From positions 4,547,501 to 4,611,500 of the forward strand of contig NZ_CP060783.1 of NCBI RefSeq assembly GCF_014489535.1: DNA of 64,000 nucleotides. The letters run 5' to 3'. Source of the stretch: Diaphorobacter aerolatus (GTDB taxonomy: Bacteria; Pseudomonadota; Gammaproteobacteria; Burkholderiales; Burkholderiaceae_C). Under the pieces are notes generated by a model. That model saw nothing but the letters and a program-made list of their open reading frames with translations, ran no database searches and was not told the origin of the DNA. A program made the translations under genes and the position numbers. Every line of letters starts with the position of its first letter. Within the stretch, counting starts at the first letter, position 1. Positions 37,905 through 47,105 of this stretch are shown here, piece by piece.

Positions 37905-39151
37905 TCAGAATCTGTTGGCGCTGAAGGCTTCTAGTTCCACACTCGGCGAAGACTGGACGATGCGATCCGCCAGCACCCGCGCACTGCCGCAGGCCAGAGC
38001 CCAGCCGCAGGCACCGTGTCCGGCATTCAGCCACACCCCGGAAGGCCGCTCGGGCCGAGCACCGGCGCGCCGTCGGGCAGGGTGGGGCGGGCTCCGCGCA
38101 GAATCTGCACCTGGTTGGACGAAAGCTGCGCGCCACCCGGAAACCAGCCCGAGAGCGCGAGATAGAGCTTTTGCAGCGTATCGGCGTGGTGTTCGCCACC
38201 GCCGTATCCCAGTTCCGCACCACCGGACACGCGCACGCGCAGCCCTTGTCGGGAAATGGTGATGCGGTGCAGCGGATCGATCACCGAACCCTGGGGCGCA
38301 TGCGTGTCTTCGCGCAGTGGCGCGCTGATGGTGTAGCCATACACGGGAGCCATCGGCAGTTGCAGCCCCTGCTTGCGAAGCAGTGCTGCGCTCGCCAGAC
38401 CCGCGCACAGCACGACGGCGTCGGCACGGCGCGGCGCGGGCTCACCCGCAATCTGCAGCCCCGTGGGTTGGGTGCTGATCGACTGCACCTGCGCGTTGAA
38501 GCGGAACTGCGCGCCGTGTTCCTGCGCGGCATAGCGAAGCACCTGCGCGAACAGTCGGCAGTTCGCGGCCTCACCCTCGCCCGCGTGCAGCGCTCCGGCA
38601 AACGGGGCATCGGCGGACAGACCGGGCTCGATCAGTCGCGCGTTGTCGGCGTCGATCTCCCGGAGTGCGCCGCCGGCTTCATGCAGCAGACCGGGAACCG
38701 GCTCAAGCCTGCGCATGTCGTTCTTGCCGCGCAGCAGCACCAAGGTGCCGTGGCAGGTTTCCACGTCGATCTGGAACAGCTCGATGAGCCTGCGGGTGCG
38801 CTCGACGCTGAAGCGGCCGAGTTGTTCGAGCGCCCGCATCGTGGCCATGGCCGTCGGAGCGCTACCGGCCTTGCGCCAGCGCGCGAGCCAGCGGTATTCG
38901 GCGAGACCCGCACCGCGCGCCATGCGGAATGCGGGCTGGCGACCCCAGAGCAGGTTGTTGGTATTTGCGCCCACGCCGGGGCTCGACCACGGGATCAGCA
39001 ATGCAGGTGCAAGCAGGCCCGAGCTTGCAAAACTGGCTTCTTCCGCGGCGGCGCTGCGTTGTTCGTACACCGTGACCTGGTGCCCGTCGCATGCCAGTTC
39101 ATAAGCGGTGGCAACTCCCACAATGCCCGCGCCCACAATGGCTATTTCCAT
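37905..39151 (-). CDS. D-amino-acid dehydrogenase, DadA-like (frameshifted in assembly)
   Basis: An FAD oxidoreductase with the N-terminal dinucleotide fold (IAIVGAGIVGVATAYELA), YEQRSAAAEEASFASSG contacting FAD, and the C-terminal GVWLNAGHGACGW segment typical of DadA, which oxidises D-amino acids to 2-oxoacids and passes electrons to quinone. The last 45 residues are in another frame. One base added to the CCCC at 38036-38039 (GGGG on the coding strand) restores LPGVWLNAGHG and a length near 415, normal for the family. A terminator follows. No racemase is adjacent. Confidence 0.88.
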
Positions 39152-39478
39152 GAAATCTCAACTTGTTCGTACTGTGATGCCCGTCGGGCAGGGTAGCGTG
39201 CGGTGTCTGTGGTTCCGTGCGTTCCATTTTCACCATCTATTGTGGCAAAGCCCTGCATTGTGCGCTGGCTGAGGACGGTGAGCCGTCAGTCGGGAGCGCA
39301 AAATTTCGGGCACCGCTCAGGATCGGGGAACCCTGTGGACCGAGATGCTGGATTGCATGCAAAGGTCGCCGATCTTGATGACAGGTTCGTGGCCGAATTG
39401 CAAAACTTCGCGGACTGGTGCGCCGTGGGCGCGAGAATATGCATCGGCGTGTCGCGACGAAAACCCGGTCAGGCGTGC
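39152..39478. other. Non-coding stretch between the DadA-like gene and the rpsB promoter
   Basis: About 330 bp with short open frames on both strands but no family resemblance, no ribosome sites and no structured repeats. It probably holds the divergent promoter of the dehydrogenase. I see nothing else in it. Confidence 0.5.
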
Positions 39479-39484
39479 TACAAT
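39479..39484 (+). promoter_or_regulatory. Extended -10 promoter of rpsB
   Basis: TGCTACAAT combines the extended TGn element with a good -10 hexamer. The -35 region is weak, as is usual for extended promoters. A start near 39491 gives a leader of about 160 nt before rpsB. Confidence 0.6.
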
Positions 39485-39512
39485 CCGAGGGTTTTGCCGA
39501 ATGCTGCCTTTG

Positions 39513-39605
39513 CCTGATATCCATCAGGTGGAGTGCGCAGCGGGGCGCAGATCAATCGCAAACTGGCCCGTCAAGGTGTTGCCGCGAAGCACGCAAGTCT
39601 TCGCG
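39513..39605 (+). promoter_or_regulatory. Structured rpsB leader, possible S2 autoregulation site
   Basis: Two perfect hairpins are seen in the leader: CCTGAT/ATCAGG with a 4-nt loop (39513-39528) and CGCGAAG/CTTCGCG with a 9-nt loop (39583-39605). In E. coli S2 represses the rpsB-tsf mRNA through its leader. A similar role here is inference. Confidence 0.45.
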
Positions 39606-39652
39606 TCGATTAATCGGGGCCGGATTTAAGACCCAACCTTTGGAGAATTCCT

Positions 39653-40404
39653 ATGTCCGTCACTATGCGTGAAATGCTGGAAGCCGGTGTCCACTTTGGC
39701 CACCAGACCCGCTTCTGGAACCCCAAGATGGCTCCGTACATCTTCGGTCACCGCAACAAGATTCACATCATCAACCTGGAAAAGTCGCTGCCGATGTTCC
39801 AGGAGGCGCAGAAGTACGTCAAGCAACTGTCTGCCAACCGTGGCACCGTGCTGATGGTCGGCACGAAGCGCCAGGCTCGTGAAATCCTCAAGGAAGAAGC
39901 ACTGCGCGCTGGCGTGCCTTTCGTTGACCAGCGCTGGCTGGGCGGCATGCTGACCAACTTCAAGACCGTGAAGACCTCGATCAAGCGTCTGAAGGACATG
40001 AAGGCGCAGCAGGAAACCGGCCTTGAGGCCATGAGCAAGAAGGAGCAACTGATGTTCGCCCGTGAACTCGACAAGCTCGAGAAGGACATCGGCGGCATCC
40101 AGGACATGACCGCTCTGCCGGACGCCATTTTCGTGATCGACGTGGGCTTCCACAAGATCGCCATTGCCGAAGCCAAGAAGCTCGGTATTCCGCTGATCGG
40201 CGTGGTTGACTCCAACCACTCCCCAGAAGGTATCGACTATGTGATCCCGGTAACGATGACTCGGCCAAGGCCGTGACGCTGTACGCCCGTGGTATCGCTG
40301 ACGCTATCCTCGAAGGCCGCGCGAATGCGGTCAACGAAGTGGTCAAGGCAGTGTCTGCCGAAGGCTCCGACGAATTCGTGGAAGTGGACGAAGCCGCTGC
40401 CTAA
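39653..40404 (+). CDS. rpsB: 30S ribosomal protein S2 (frameshifted in assembly)
   Basis: The first 200 residues are canonical S2 ([41 protein letters not shown]). The frame then breaks after IDYVIP. Adding one C to CCC at 40246-40248 (or a G beside it) gives [19 protein letters not shown] and a normal C-terminus ending EVDEAAA, for 250 residues in all. Because S2 is essential and single copy, the break cannot be real in a living cell of this type. TTTGGAG precedes the ATG. It is the head of the translation and envelope supercluster. Confidence 0.97.
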
Positions 40405-40441
40405 ATTCAACCGGGCCGCGCGACTCGTCGCGAAGAAAAGC

Positions 40442-40470
40442 GGGGCCTCCAAAAGAGCCCCCTTTTTTTT
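40442..40470 (+). terminator. Terminator or attenuator between rpsB and tsf
   Basis: GGGGC (40442-40446) pairs with GCCCC (40457-40461), followed by eight T residues. It probably sets the ratio of rpsB to downstream transcription, since no gene end other than rpsB lies here. Confidence 0.75.
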
Positions 40471-40514
40471 AGCCTGCAATCCGTAACGAACTGAACTGAT
40501 TCTGGAGAAATACG

Positions 40515-41408
40515 ATGGCAATTACCGCAAGCATGGTCGCAGAACTGCGCGCAAAGACCGACGCACCGATGATGGAATGCAAGAAGGCGCTGACCGAAGC
40601 CGACGGCGACATGGCCAAGGCCGAGGAGCTGCTGCGCGTGAAGCTCGGCACCAAGGCTGGCAAGGCCGCCTCGCGCATCGCTGCCGAAGGCGTGATCACC
40701 GCTTTCGTCAATGGCAACACCGGCGCCATGATCGAAGTGAACAGCGAAACCGACTTCGTGTCCAAGAACGACAGCTTCATCTCGATGTCGAACGCTGCCG
40801 CCAAGCTGATCGCTGAAAAGAACCCTGCCGACGTGGCTGCGCTTTCCGCGCTGGCCTACGAGCAGGACGGTTTCGGCCCGACGCTCGAAGACGTGCGCAA
40901 GGGCCTGATCGGCAAGATCGGCGAGAACATGTCGTTCCGCCGCTTCAAGCGTTTCGACGGCTCGAACCTGGCGGTGTATCTGCACGGCACGCGCATTGGC
41001 GTGGTCGTCGAGTACGAAGGTGATGCGACTGCCGCCAAGGACGTGGCTATGCACATCGCCGCCATGAAGCCCGTGGCGCTGTCTTCGGCCGACGTGCCCG
41101 CCGACCTGATCGAAAAGGAGCGCTCGGTCGCTGCTGCCAAGGCCGAAGAGTCCGGCAAGCCTGCCGACATCGCTGCCAAGATGGTTGAAGGCTCGGTGCA
41201 GAAGTACCTCAAGGAAGTCTCGCTGTACAACCAGGTCTTCGTGAAGGCAGCCGACTGCAAGCAGACCGTCGAGCAGATGCTCAAGGCTGCCAACACCACG
41301 ATCAAGGCGTTCACGATGTACGTCGTGGGCGAAGGCATCGAGAAGAAGACCGACGACTTCGCAGCCGAAGTGGCCGCCCAGGTGGCTGCTGCGAAGGCCG
41401 GCGCCTGA
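40515..41408 (+). CDS. tsf: Translation elongation factor Ts
   Basis: A 297-residue EF-Ts, the guanine nucleotide exchange factor for EF-Tu. The N-terminal UBA-like module ([21 protein letters not shown]) and the core TDFVSKND segment, whose Asp-Phe contacts EF-Tu, are present. It follows rpsB, the standard arrangement, and has GGAG before its start. The length is usual for betaproteobacteria. Confidence 0.97.
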   Translation: MAITASMVAELRAKTDAPMMECKKALTEADGDMAKAEELLRVKLGTKAGKAASRIAAEGVITAFVNGNTGAMIEVNSETDFVSKNDSFISMSNAAAKLIAEKNPADVAALSALAYEQDGFGPTLEDVRKGLIGKIGENMSFRRFKRFDGSNLAVYLHGTRIGVVVEYEGDATAAKDVAMHIAAMKPVALSSADVPADLIEKERSVAAAKAEESGKPADIAAKMVEGSVQKYLKEVSLYNQVFVKAADCKQTVEQMLKAANTTIKAFTMYVVGEGIEKKTDDFAAEVAAQVAAAKAGA

Positions 41409-41473
41409 TTCTTTCAGTCGCCTGACCGCTACCACCCATTCCTCTTTCATCCCCAGCCTTACGGAGAACTTCC

Positions 41474-42196
41474 ATGACCATCGCCCAACCAGCCCTCAAG
41501 CGCATTTTGCTCAAGTTGTCTGGTGAGGCGCTCATGGGAGATGACCAGTTCGGCATCAACCGTGCGACCATCGTGCGCATGGTGGAAGAGATCGCCGAAG
41601 TCACCCGCATGGGCGTACAGGTGGCGGTGGTGATTGGTGGTGGCAACATCTTCCGTGGCGTGGCCGGCGGCTCCGTCGGCATGGACCGCGCCACGGCGGA
41701 TTACATGGGCATGCTCGCGACCGTGATGAACGCGCTCGCGCTTGCCGACGCCATGGACAAGCAGGGTCTCACCGCACGCGTGATGTCCGCCATCGCGATC
41801 GAGCAGGTGGTCGAGCCCTATGTGCGCCCCAAGGCGCTTCAATATCTCGAAGAAGGCAAGGTGGTGGTGTTTGCTGCCGGCACCGGCAATCCCTTCTTCA
41901 CTACCGACACCGCCGCTGCGCTGCGCGGTGCGGAAATCGGTGCCGAGCTGGTGCTCAAGGCCACGAAGGTCGATGGCGTGTACACCGCCGATCCGCAAAA
42001 GGATCCGAGCGCCACGCGCTATGCCAAGCTGACCTTCGACGAGGCCATCACGCGCAACCTCGGCATCATGGATGCCACGGCGTTTGCGCTGTGCCGCGAT
42101 CAGCGCCTGCCGATTCGCGTGTTTTCGATTGTGAAGTCCGGCGCACTCAAGCGAGTGGTTATGGGCGAAGACGAAGGCACACTGGTGTACGCTTGA
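41474..42196 (+). CDS. pyrH: UMP kinase
   Basis: A 240-residue bacterial UMP kinase of the amino-acid kinase fold, converting UMP to UDP for pyrimidine nucleotide synthesis. Visible are KLSGEAL at the phosphate site, [11 protein letters not shown] and [27 protein letters not shown] and [11 protein letters not shown] complete the nucleotide site. GGAG precedes the ATG by about 8 nt. It acts as a hexamer in the cytoplasm and is regulated by GTP and UTP in relatives. Confidence 0.97.
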   Translation: MTIAQPALKRILLKLSGEALMGDDQFGINRATIVRMVEEIAEVTRMGVQVAVVIGGGNIFRGVAGGSVGMDRATADYMGMLATVMNALALADAMDKQGLTARVMSAIAIEQVVEPYVRPKALQYLEEGKVVVFAAGTGNPFFTTDTAAALRGAEIGAELVLKATKVDGVYTADPQKDPSATRYAKLTFDEAITRNLGIMDATAFALCRDQRLPIRVFSIVKSGALKRVVMGEDEGTLVYA

Positions 42197-42266
42197 GGGT
42201 TTTGCAGCATTCGTGATCCGCGCGCGCCATGCGTCGGTGCGCTTTGCACTTGCTGAGGAGAATAAT

Positions 42267-42827
42267 ATGACCATCGCCGATATCAAGAAAACCACCCAGA
42301 CCAAGATGGACCAGTCCATCGAGGCGCTCAAGAGCAATCTGGGCAAGGTCCGCACGGGCCGTGCCAATCCGCAGTTGCTCGACACCATTCACGTCGAGTA
42401 CTACGGCTCGATGGTGCCGCTGTCGCAGGTTGCCAATGTGACGCTGCTCGATTCGCGCACCATCAGCGTTCAGCCCTGGGAAAAGAACATGGGCGCCAAG
42501 ATCGAGAAGTCCATCCGCGAAAGCGATCTGGGCCTGAACCCTGCCTCGATGGGCGACCTGATCCGCGTGCCGATGCCGCCGATGAGCGAAGAGCGCCGCA
42601 AGGAAATGACCAAGCTCGCGCGCACCGAAGGCGAAAATTCCAAGATTGCGATCCGCAACCTGCGCCGTGACGCCAATGAAGGCGTGAAGAAGCTGGTCAA
42701 GGACAAGGAAGCCTCCGAGGACGATCAGAAGCGCTCGGAAGCCGAAGTCCAGAAGCTCACCGACAAGCACATCGCCGACATCGACGCACTGGTCGCCGCC
42801 AAGGAACAGGAAATCATGGCCATCTGA
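42267..42827 (+). CDS. frr: Ribosome recycling factor
   Basis: A 186-residue RRF, which with EF-G splits the post-termination ribosome. The three-helix bundle begins with [20 protein letters not shown], and [14 protein letters not shown] and [13 protein letters not shown] are conserved. I place the start at ATG 42267, where GAGGAG lies 7 nt upstream, not at the upstream 42213 codon, which would add 18 residues absent from the family. It is the fourth gene of the standard cluster. Confidence 0.97.
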   Translation: MTIADIKKTTQTKMDQSIEALKSNLGKVRTGRANPQLLDTIHVEYYGSMVPLSQVANVTLLDSRTISVQPWEKNMGAKIEKSIRESDLGLNPASMGDLIRVPMPPMSEERRKEMTKLARTEGENSKIAIRNLRRDANEGVKKLVKDKEASEDDQKRSEAEVQKLTDKHIADIDALVAAKEQEIMAI

Positions 42828-42862
42828 TTCTTACGGGTCGGATCGTCATCGCGCTTTCGTAC

Positions 42863-43585
42863 ATGTCTTCTTCTTCCAGCGTGGTTCCGCACCACATCGC
42901 CATCGTCATGGATGGCAATGGCCGGTGGGCCACTCGCCGCCTGCTGCCGCGACTGGCGGGGCACAGGCAGGGCGTCGAGTCGCTGCGGCGCTGCGCCCGC
43001 GCCTGCGCCGAACGCGGCGTGGGCGTACTTACGGTATTTGCGTTTTCTTCCGAGAACTGGAATCGTCCGGCCGACGAGGTGTCGGGCCTCATGGATCTGC
43101 TGGCCAAGGCGCTCGCGCGCGAGGTGCCGCAGCTTCACAAGGACGGCGTGCAACTGCATTTTGTCGGCGATACCGCCAGTCTTTCCGAGAAAGTGCGCGA
43201 GGGCCTGCACCAGGCCGAAGCCGTCACCGCAGGCAACACGCGGCTGATCCTCAATGTTTGCTTCAACTACGGTGGCCGCTGGGACATCGCGCAGGCCGCA
43301 GCCCAACTGGCTGCGCGCGGCGAGGCAATCACCGAATTGAGTCTCGACCGGGCGATGGCGCTGTCGTTCGTGGCCGATCCGGATTTGCTGATCCGCACCG
43401 GCGGTGAGATGCGCATCAGCAATTTCCTGTTGTGGCAGTGCGCCTATTCCGAACTGTATTTCAGCGACCGACTATGGCCCGAGTTCGACGAAGCGGCGCT
43501 GGACGAGGCCATTGCGGCGTATGCTGCCCGGGAACGCCGTTTCGGCAAGACCTCGGCGCAGGTGCAGAAATCTTCAAGGGTCTGA
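42863..43585 (+). CDS. uppS: Undecaprenyl diphosphate synthase
   Basis: A 240-residue cis-prenyltransferase that makes the C55 carrier of peptidoglycan and O-antigen synthesis. The catalytic Asp is in IVMDGNGRWA; FAFSSENWNRP and DLLIRTGGEMRISNF are the other signature motifs. It works in the cytoplasm at the membrane. It follows frr by 35 nt and is followed by cdsA after 30 nt. Confidence 0.97.
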   Translation: MSSSSSVVPHHIAIVMDGNGRWATRRLLPRLAGHRQGVESLRRCARACAERGVGVLTVFAFSSENWNRPADEVSGLMDLLAKALAREVPQLHKDGVQLHFVGDTASLSEKVREGLHQAEAVTAGNTRLILNVCFNYGGRWDIAQAAAQLAARGEAITELSLDRAMALSFVADPDLLIRTGGEMRISNFLLWQCAYSELYFSDRLWPEFDEAALDEAIAAYAARERRFGKTSAQVQKSSRV

Positions 43586-43615
43586 GTGCAGACCGATCTG
43601 ATAAGGGGCTGACGG

Positions 43616-44470
43616 ATGCTCAAACAACGTGTCATAACTGCCCTGGTGCTGCTGGCCATTCTGCTGCCCGCGCTGTTCGCCTCGAACCCGCTGCCCCTGA
43701 CCGTCCTGCTGCTGATCTTCATGTCGGCGGGCGCGTGGGAGTGGGGGCGGCTCAATGGCCTCAAGGGCGCTGCGGCGCTTGCGGTCAGCGCGCTCTGCCT
43801 GATTCTCTGCGGCCTGAGCTGGCAACTCGGCTGGCTCAGCACACCGCTGCCGTGGCTCTGGACGATTGCGGGCGCCTGCTGGGTGCTCGGCGGTGCCTAT
43901 CTGCTGCGCGGCGGAGTCGCGGGCTGGCCCAGGATTCCGAGGGCCATCCGGTTGATCGGCGGCGTGCTGGCTCTCTGGACCGCCTGGCTCGCGGTGGTGC
44001 AGGCGCGCCATATCGGCATCAATTTTTTGCTGTCGGTGTTGGTGCTGGTCTGGGCGGCCGACATCTTTGCCTACTTTGCAGGACGCACCTTCGGTCTGAA
44101 ATTCACCAAAAACAAGCTGGCGCCGGCCATCAGTCCCGGCAAGAGCTGGGAGGGTGTCTGGGGCGGCATGATCGGTGTGGTCGTGCTGGCCATCGTCTGG
44201 GTGGCGCTCGACGCCTCCAATCAGGCGGCAGTGCCCAGTTTTTATTCGCGTCTGGCGGCCAAGGGCTATTGGCTGTTGCTGCTTGGCGCGGTCTTCATGG
44301 CCGCCATGAGCGTGGTGGGTGATCTGGTGGAATCACTGGTCAAGCGCAGCGCCGGAATGAAGGACAGCAGCAACCTGCTGCCCGGTCACGGCGGTGTGCT
44401 GGATCGCATCGATGCCATCCTGCCCGCGGTGCCGCTGGCCATGATGCTCACTTACTTTGCAATCGCATGA
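43616..44470 (+). CDS. cdsA: Phosphatidate cytidylyltransferase
   Basis: A 284-residue integral membrane enzyme that makes CDP-diacylglycerol from CTP and phosphatidate, the branch point of phospholipid synthesis. About eight hydrophobic segments are present. The C-terminal signature is clear: GDLVESLVKRSAGMKDSSN, then LPGHGGVLDRIDAI. Its stop overlaps the dxr start as ATGA. Confidence 0.96.
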   Translation: MLKQRVITALVLLAILLPALFASNPLPLTVLLLIFMSAGAWEWGRLNGLKGAAALAVSALCLILCGLSWQLGWLSTPLPWLWTIAGACWVLGGAYLLRGGVAGWPRIPRAIRLIGGVLALWTAWLAVVQARHIGINFLLSVLVLVWAADIFAYFAGRTFGLKFTKNKLAPAISPGKSWEGVWGGMIGVVVLAIVWVALDASNQAAVPSFYSRLAAKGYWLLLLGAVFMAAMSVVGDLVESLVKRSAGMKDSSNLLPGHGGVLDRIDAILPAVPLAMMLTYFAIA

Positions 44471-45654
44471 CGACGAAACAACGTCTGACCGTCCTGGGCT
44501 CCACGGGCTCGGTGGGAGCCAACACGCTTGACGTGGTGGCTCGCCATCTCGATCAATATGAAGTCTTTGCGCTGAGCGCCTCGACGCAGGTCGAGGTGAT
44601 GCTCGCCCAGTGCGCGCAGTTCAAGCCGCGTTACGCGGTGATGGTCAGTGCGCCGCATGCGAAGCAACTGGCCGAGCGTCTCAAGGCCCATGGTCTTGCG
44701 ACCGAGGTGCTGCGGACGCCGAACGCGCTCGAGGTCATCGCCTCGCATGATGAGGTCGATGCGGTGATGGCGGCCATCGTCGGTGCGGCGGGTCTGGCTC
44801 CGTGCCTTGCCGCTGCAAACGCGGGCAAGCGCCTGCTGCTCGCCAACAAGGAGGCCATCGTCGTCGGCGGTGCGGTCTTCATGCGGGCGGTGAAGGCGGG
44901 TGGCGCGACGCTGCTGCCCATCGACAGCGAGCATTCGGCGATCTTCCAGAGCCTGCCCGAGGATTCGTCAACCTGGGCGCGGCGCATCGACCATATTCTG
45001 CTGACCGCCTCGGGTGGGCCGTTTCGTACGCGCGATCCCCTCACGCTCAGGGACGTCACGCCCGATCAGGCCTGCGCGCACCCGAATTTCGCGATGGGCC
45101 GCAAGATCTCCATCGACTCGGCGACGATGATGAACAAGGCGCTCGAAGTGATCGAGGCGCGTTGGCTGTTCAACCTGACGCCCGAGCAGATCAAGGTGGT
45201 GATCCATCCACAGCAGATCATCCATTCGATGGTGCAGTTCGTCGATGCGTCCATCATTGCCCAACTCGGCACGCCCGACATGCGCGTGCCGATTGCTGTC
45301 GGTCTGGCCTGGCCCGAGCGCATCGAAAGCGGCACGCCGACACTCGATTTTTCGAAGCTCGCCGCGCTCACCTTCGAGGAAGCCGACGCCGTGCGTTTCC
45401 CCGGACTGCATCTGTCGTGGCAGACGCTGCGCGCACCGCAGGGTACGACGGCGGTGCTGAATGCGGCCAACGAAGTGTCGGTGGCGGCCTTTCTCGGCGG
45501 GAAAATCCGCTTCGACCAAATTCATGCCGTCAACCTTGAAACTTTGGAGCGTGTGATACCGTCCAACCCGGATTCGCTCGAGGCGCTGCTGGCGCTCGAC
45601 GGGCAATCCCGCGCCGCCGCCGAGGATGCGGTGGCCCGAATCGGATCGGTCTGA
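44467..45654 (+). CDS. dxr: 1-deoxy-D-xylulose 5-phosphate reductoisomerase
   Basis: A 395-residue NADPH-dependent enzyme (also called IspC) that converts DXP to MEP in isoprenoid synthesis and is the fosmidomycin target. It shows LGSTGSVGANTLDVV for the nucleotide, LLANKEAIV, PIDSEHSAIFQ (metal-binding Asp and Glu), and KISIDSATMMNKALE. It feeds the same pathway as uppS. The start overlaps cdsA by 4 nt. Confidence 0.97.
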   Translation: MTTKQRLTVLGSTGSVGANTLDVVARHLDQYEVFALSASTQVEVMLAQCAQFKPRYAVMVSAPHAKQLAERLKAHGLATEVLRTPNALEVIASHDEVDAVMAAIVGAAGLAPCLAAANAGKRLLLANKEAIVVGGAVFMRAVKAGGATLLPIDSEHSAIFQSLPEDSSTWARRIDHILLTASGGPFRTRDPLTLRDVTPDQACAHPNFAMGRKISIDSATMMNKALEVIEARWLFNLTPEQIKVVIHPQQIIHSMVQFVDASIIAQLGTPDMRVPIAVGLAWPERIESGTPTLDFSKLAALTFEEADAVRFPGLHLSWQTLRAPQGTTAVLNAANEVSVAAFLGGKIRFDQIHAVNLETLERVIPSNPDSLEALLALDGQSRAAAEDAVARIGSV

Positions 45655-45679
45655 TTCGTTCTTTCTGGAGATTCTTCAA

Positions 45680-47056
45680 ATGCTGCTGACCATTGTTGCG
45701 TTCGTCGTGGCGCTCGGCGTGCTGATTGCGGTTCACGAGTATGGCCACTACCGCGTGGCCGTGGCCTGTGGCGTGAAGGTGCTGCGCTTTTCGGTGGGAT
45801 TCGGCAAGCCGCTGCTGCGCTGGCAGAAGAAGGGCTCACCGACCGAGTTCGTGGTCACGGCGATTCCGCTCGGCGGCTATGTGCGCATGCTCGACGAGCG
45901 CGAGGCTCCGGTGGCTCCCGAAGAGCGTCATCTGGCATTCAACACCCAGCCCCTGAAGTCGCGCGCGGCCATCGTCGCGGCCGGGCCGCTGGCCAATCTG
46001 CTGCTGGCCGTGGTGCTTTATTCGGTCGTCAACTGGACCGGTGTCGATGAGGCCAAACCGCTGCTCGCCGTTCCGGTCGCGGGCTCGGTGGCCGACAAGG
46101 CGGGCTTGCAGGGCGGCGAACTGGTGGTCGGTGCCGCGTTGGCAGGCGATGAGATCGAGCCGGTGCAGTCATATGAAGAGGTGCGCTGGCTGTTGACGCG
46201 TGGTGCGCTCGATAGTCAGAATGCCCGGCTGTCGGTGAAGGGCGCGAGCGGCTCGGGCGCACGCGAGATCACGCTCGATCTGGCGTCGCTCAATGCCAAG
46301 GATGCCGACCTCGACCTGTTCCGCAAGATCGGCATCGTGAGTCCGTGGACCCGGCCTCTGATAGGTGAGGTGATGGCCGACAGCGCAGCGGCGCGCGCGG
46401 GCCTGAAGCAGAACGATCTGGTGCTGCGCGTCGATTCGAGCAACATCGTGGACGGCATGCAGTTGCGCGAGCTGATCCGCAACTCGGTCAAGGATGGCAA
46501 GGCGGCAACGCAAAGCTGGCGCATTGAGCGCGAAGGGCGGCAGATCGATGTGTCGGTCACTCCTGAAGTGTTGCAGGATGCAAATGGTTCCTACGGTCGT
46601 ATCGGCGCATTCGTCGGCGAGCCGCCGGAACTCGTGACGGTTCACTATGGTTTTGCGGAAGGTATCTGGAAGGGCGTGCAGCGCACCTGGGAAGTCTCGG
46701 TGCTGACGCTTCGCATGATGGGCCGAATGGTGATTGGCGAGGCATCCCTCAAAAACTTGAGCGGGCCGCTGACGATTGCCGACTACGCGGGCAAGTCGGC
46801 GAGCATGGGACTCACGCAGTACCTGATCTTCATGGCCCTGATCAGCGTGAGCCTTGGCGTATTGAACCTGTTGCCTGTGCCCGTTCTGGACGGTGGACTC
46901 CTGATGTATTATCTTTGGGAAGGACTGACAGGTCGCGGCGTGTCCGATGCCTGGATGGAACGGCTCCAGCGGGGCGGCGTCGCGGTACTGCTGGTGATGA
47001 TGTCCATCGCCATGTTCAATGACGTTACCCGGTATGTAACCCGGCTTTTTGGCTAA
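45680..47056 (+). CDS. rseP: Site-2 intramembrane metalloprotease RseP
   Basis: A 458-residue zinc protease that makes the second cut in anti-sigma-E and removes signal-peptide remnants. HEYGH in the first membrane helix provides the zinc ligands and catalytic Glu; PVPVLDGG near the C-terminus supplies the third ligand. Two PDZ domains lie between. The ATG at 45680 follows CTGGAG by about 10 nt and is preferred to the codon at 45626 inside dxr. Being just before bamA and ompH fits a link with outer-membrane stress. Confidence 0.96.
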   Translation: MLLTIVAFVVALGVLIAVHEYGHYRVAVACGVKVLRFSVGFGKPLLRWQKKGSPTEFVVTAIPLGGYVRMLDEREAPVAPEERHLAFNTQPLKSRAAIVAAGPLANLLLAVVLYSVVNWTGVDEAKPLLAVPVAGSVADKAGLQGGELVVGAALAGDEIEPVQSYEEVRWLLTRGALDSQNARLSVKGASGSGAREITLDLASLNAKDADLDLFRKIGIVSPWTRPLIGEVMADSAAARAGLKQNDLVLRVDSSNIVDGMQLRELIRNSVKDGKAATQSWRIEREGRQIDVSVTPEVLQDANGSYGRIGAFVGEPPELVTVHYGFAEGIWKGVQRTWEVSVLTLRMMGRMVIGEASLKNLSGPLTIADYAGKSASMGLTQYLIFMALISVSLGVLNLLPVPVLDGGLLMYYLWEGLTGRGVSDAWMERLQRGGVAVLLVMMSIAMFNDVTRYVTRLFG

Positions 47057-47105
47057 ACATTCGCCACACGGTGCTGCGGTACTGGGTACTGGCTTCAATT
47101 CACTC

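Noticed and set aside
39203..39517. A 104-codon open frame in the rpsB upstream region.
   Set aside because: No ribosome site or family resemblance; it runs through the likely rpsB promoter.
40442..40470. The hairpin after rpsB considered as the end of the operon.
   Set aside because: tsf to rnhB follow closely in the normal order, so it is more likely an attenuator than a full stop.
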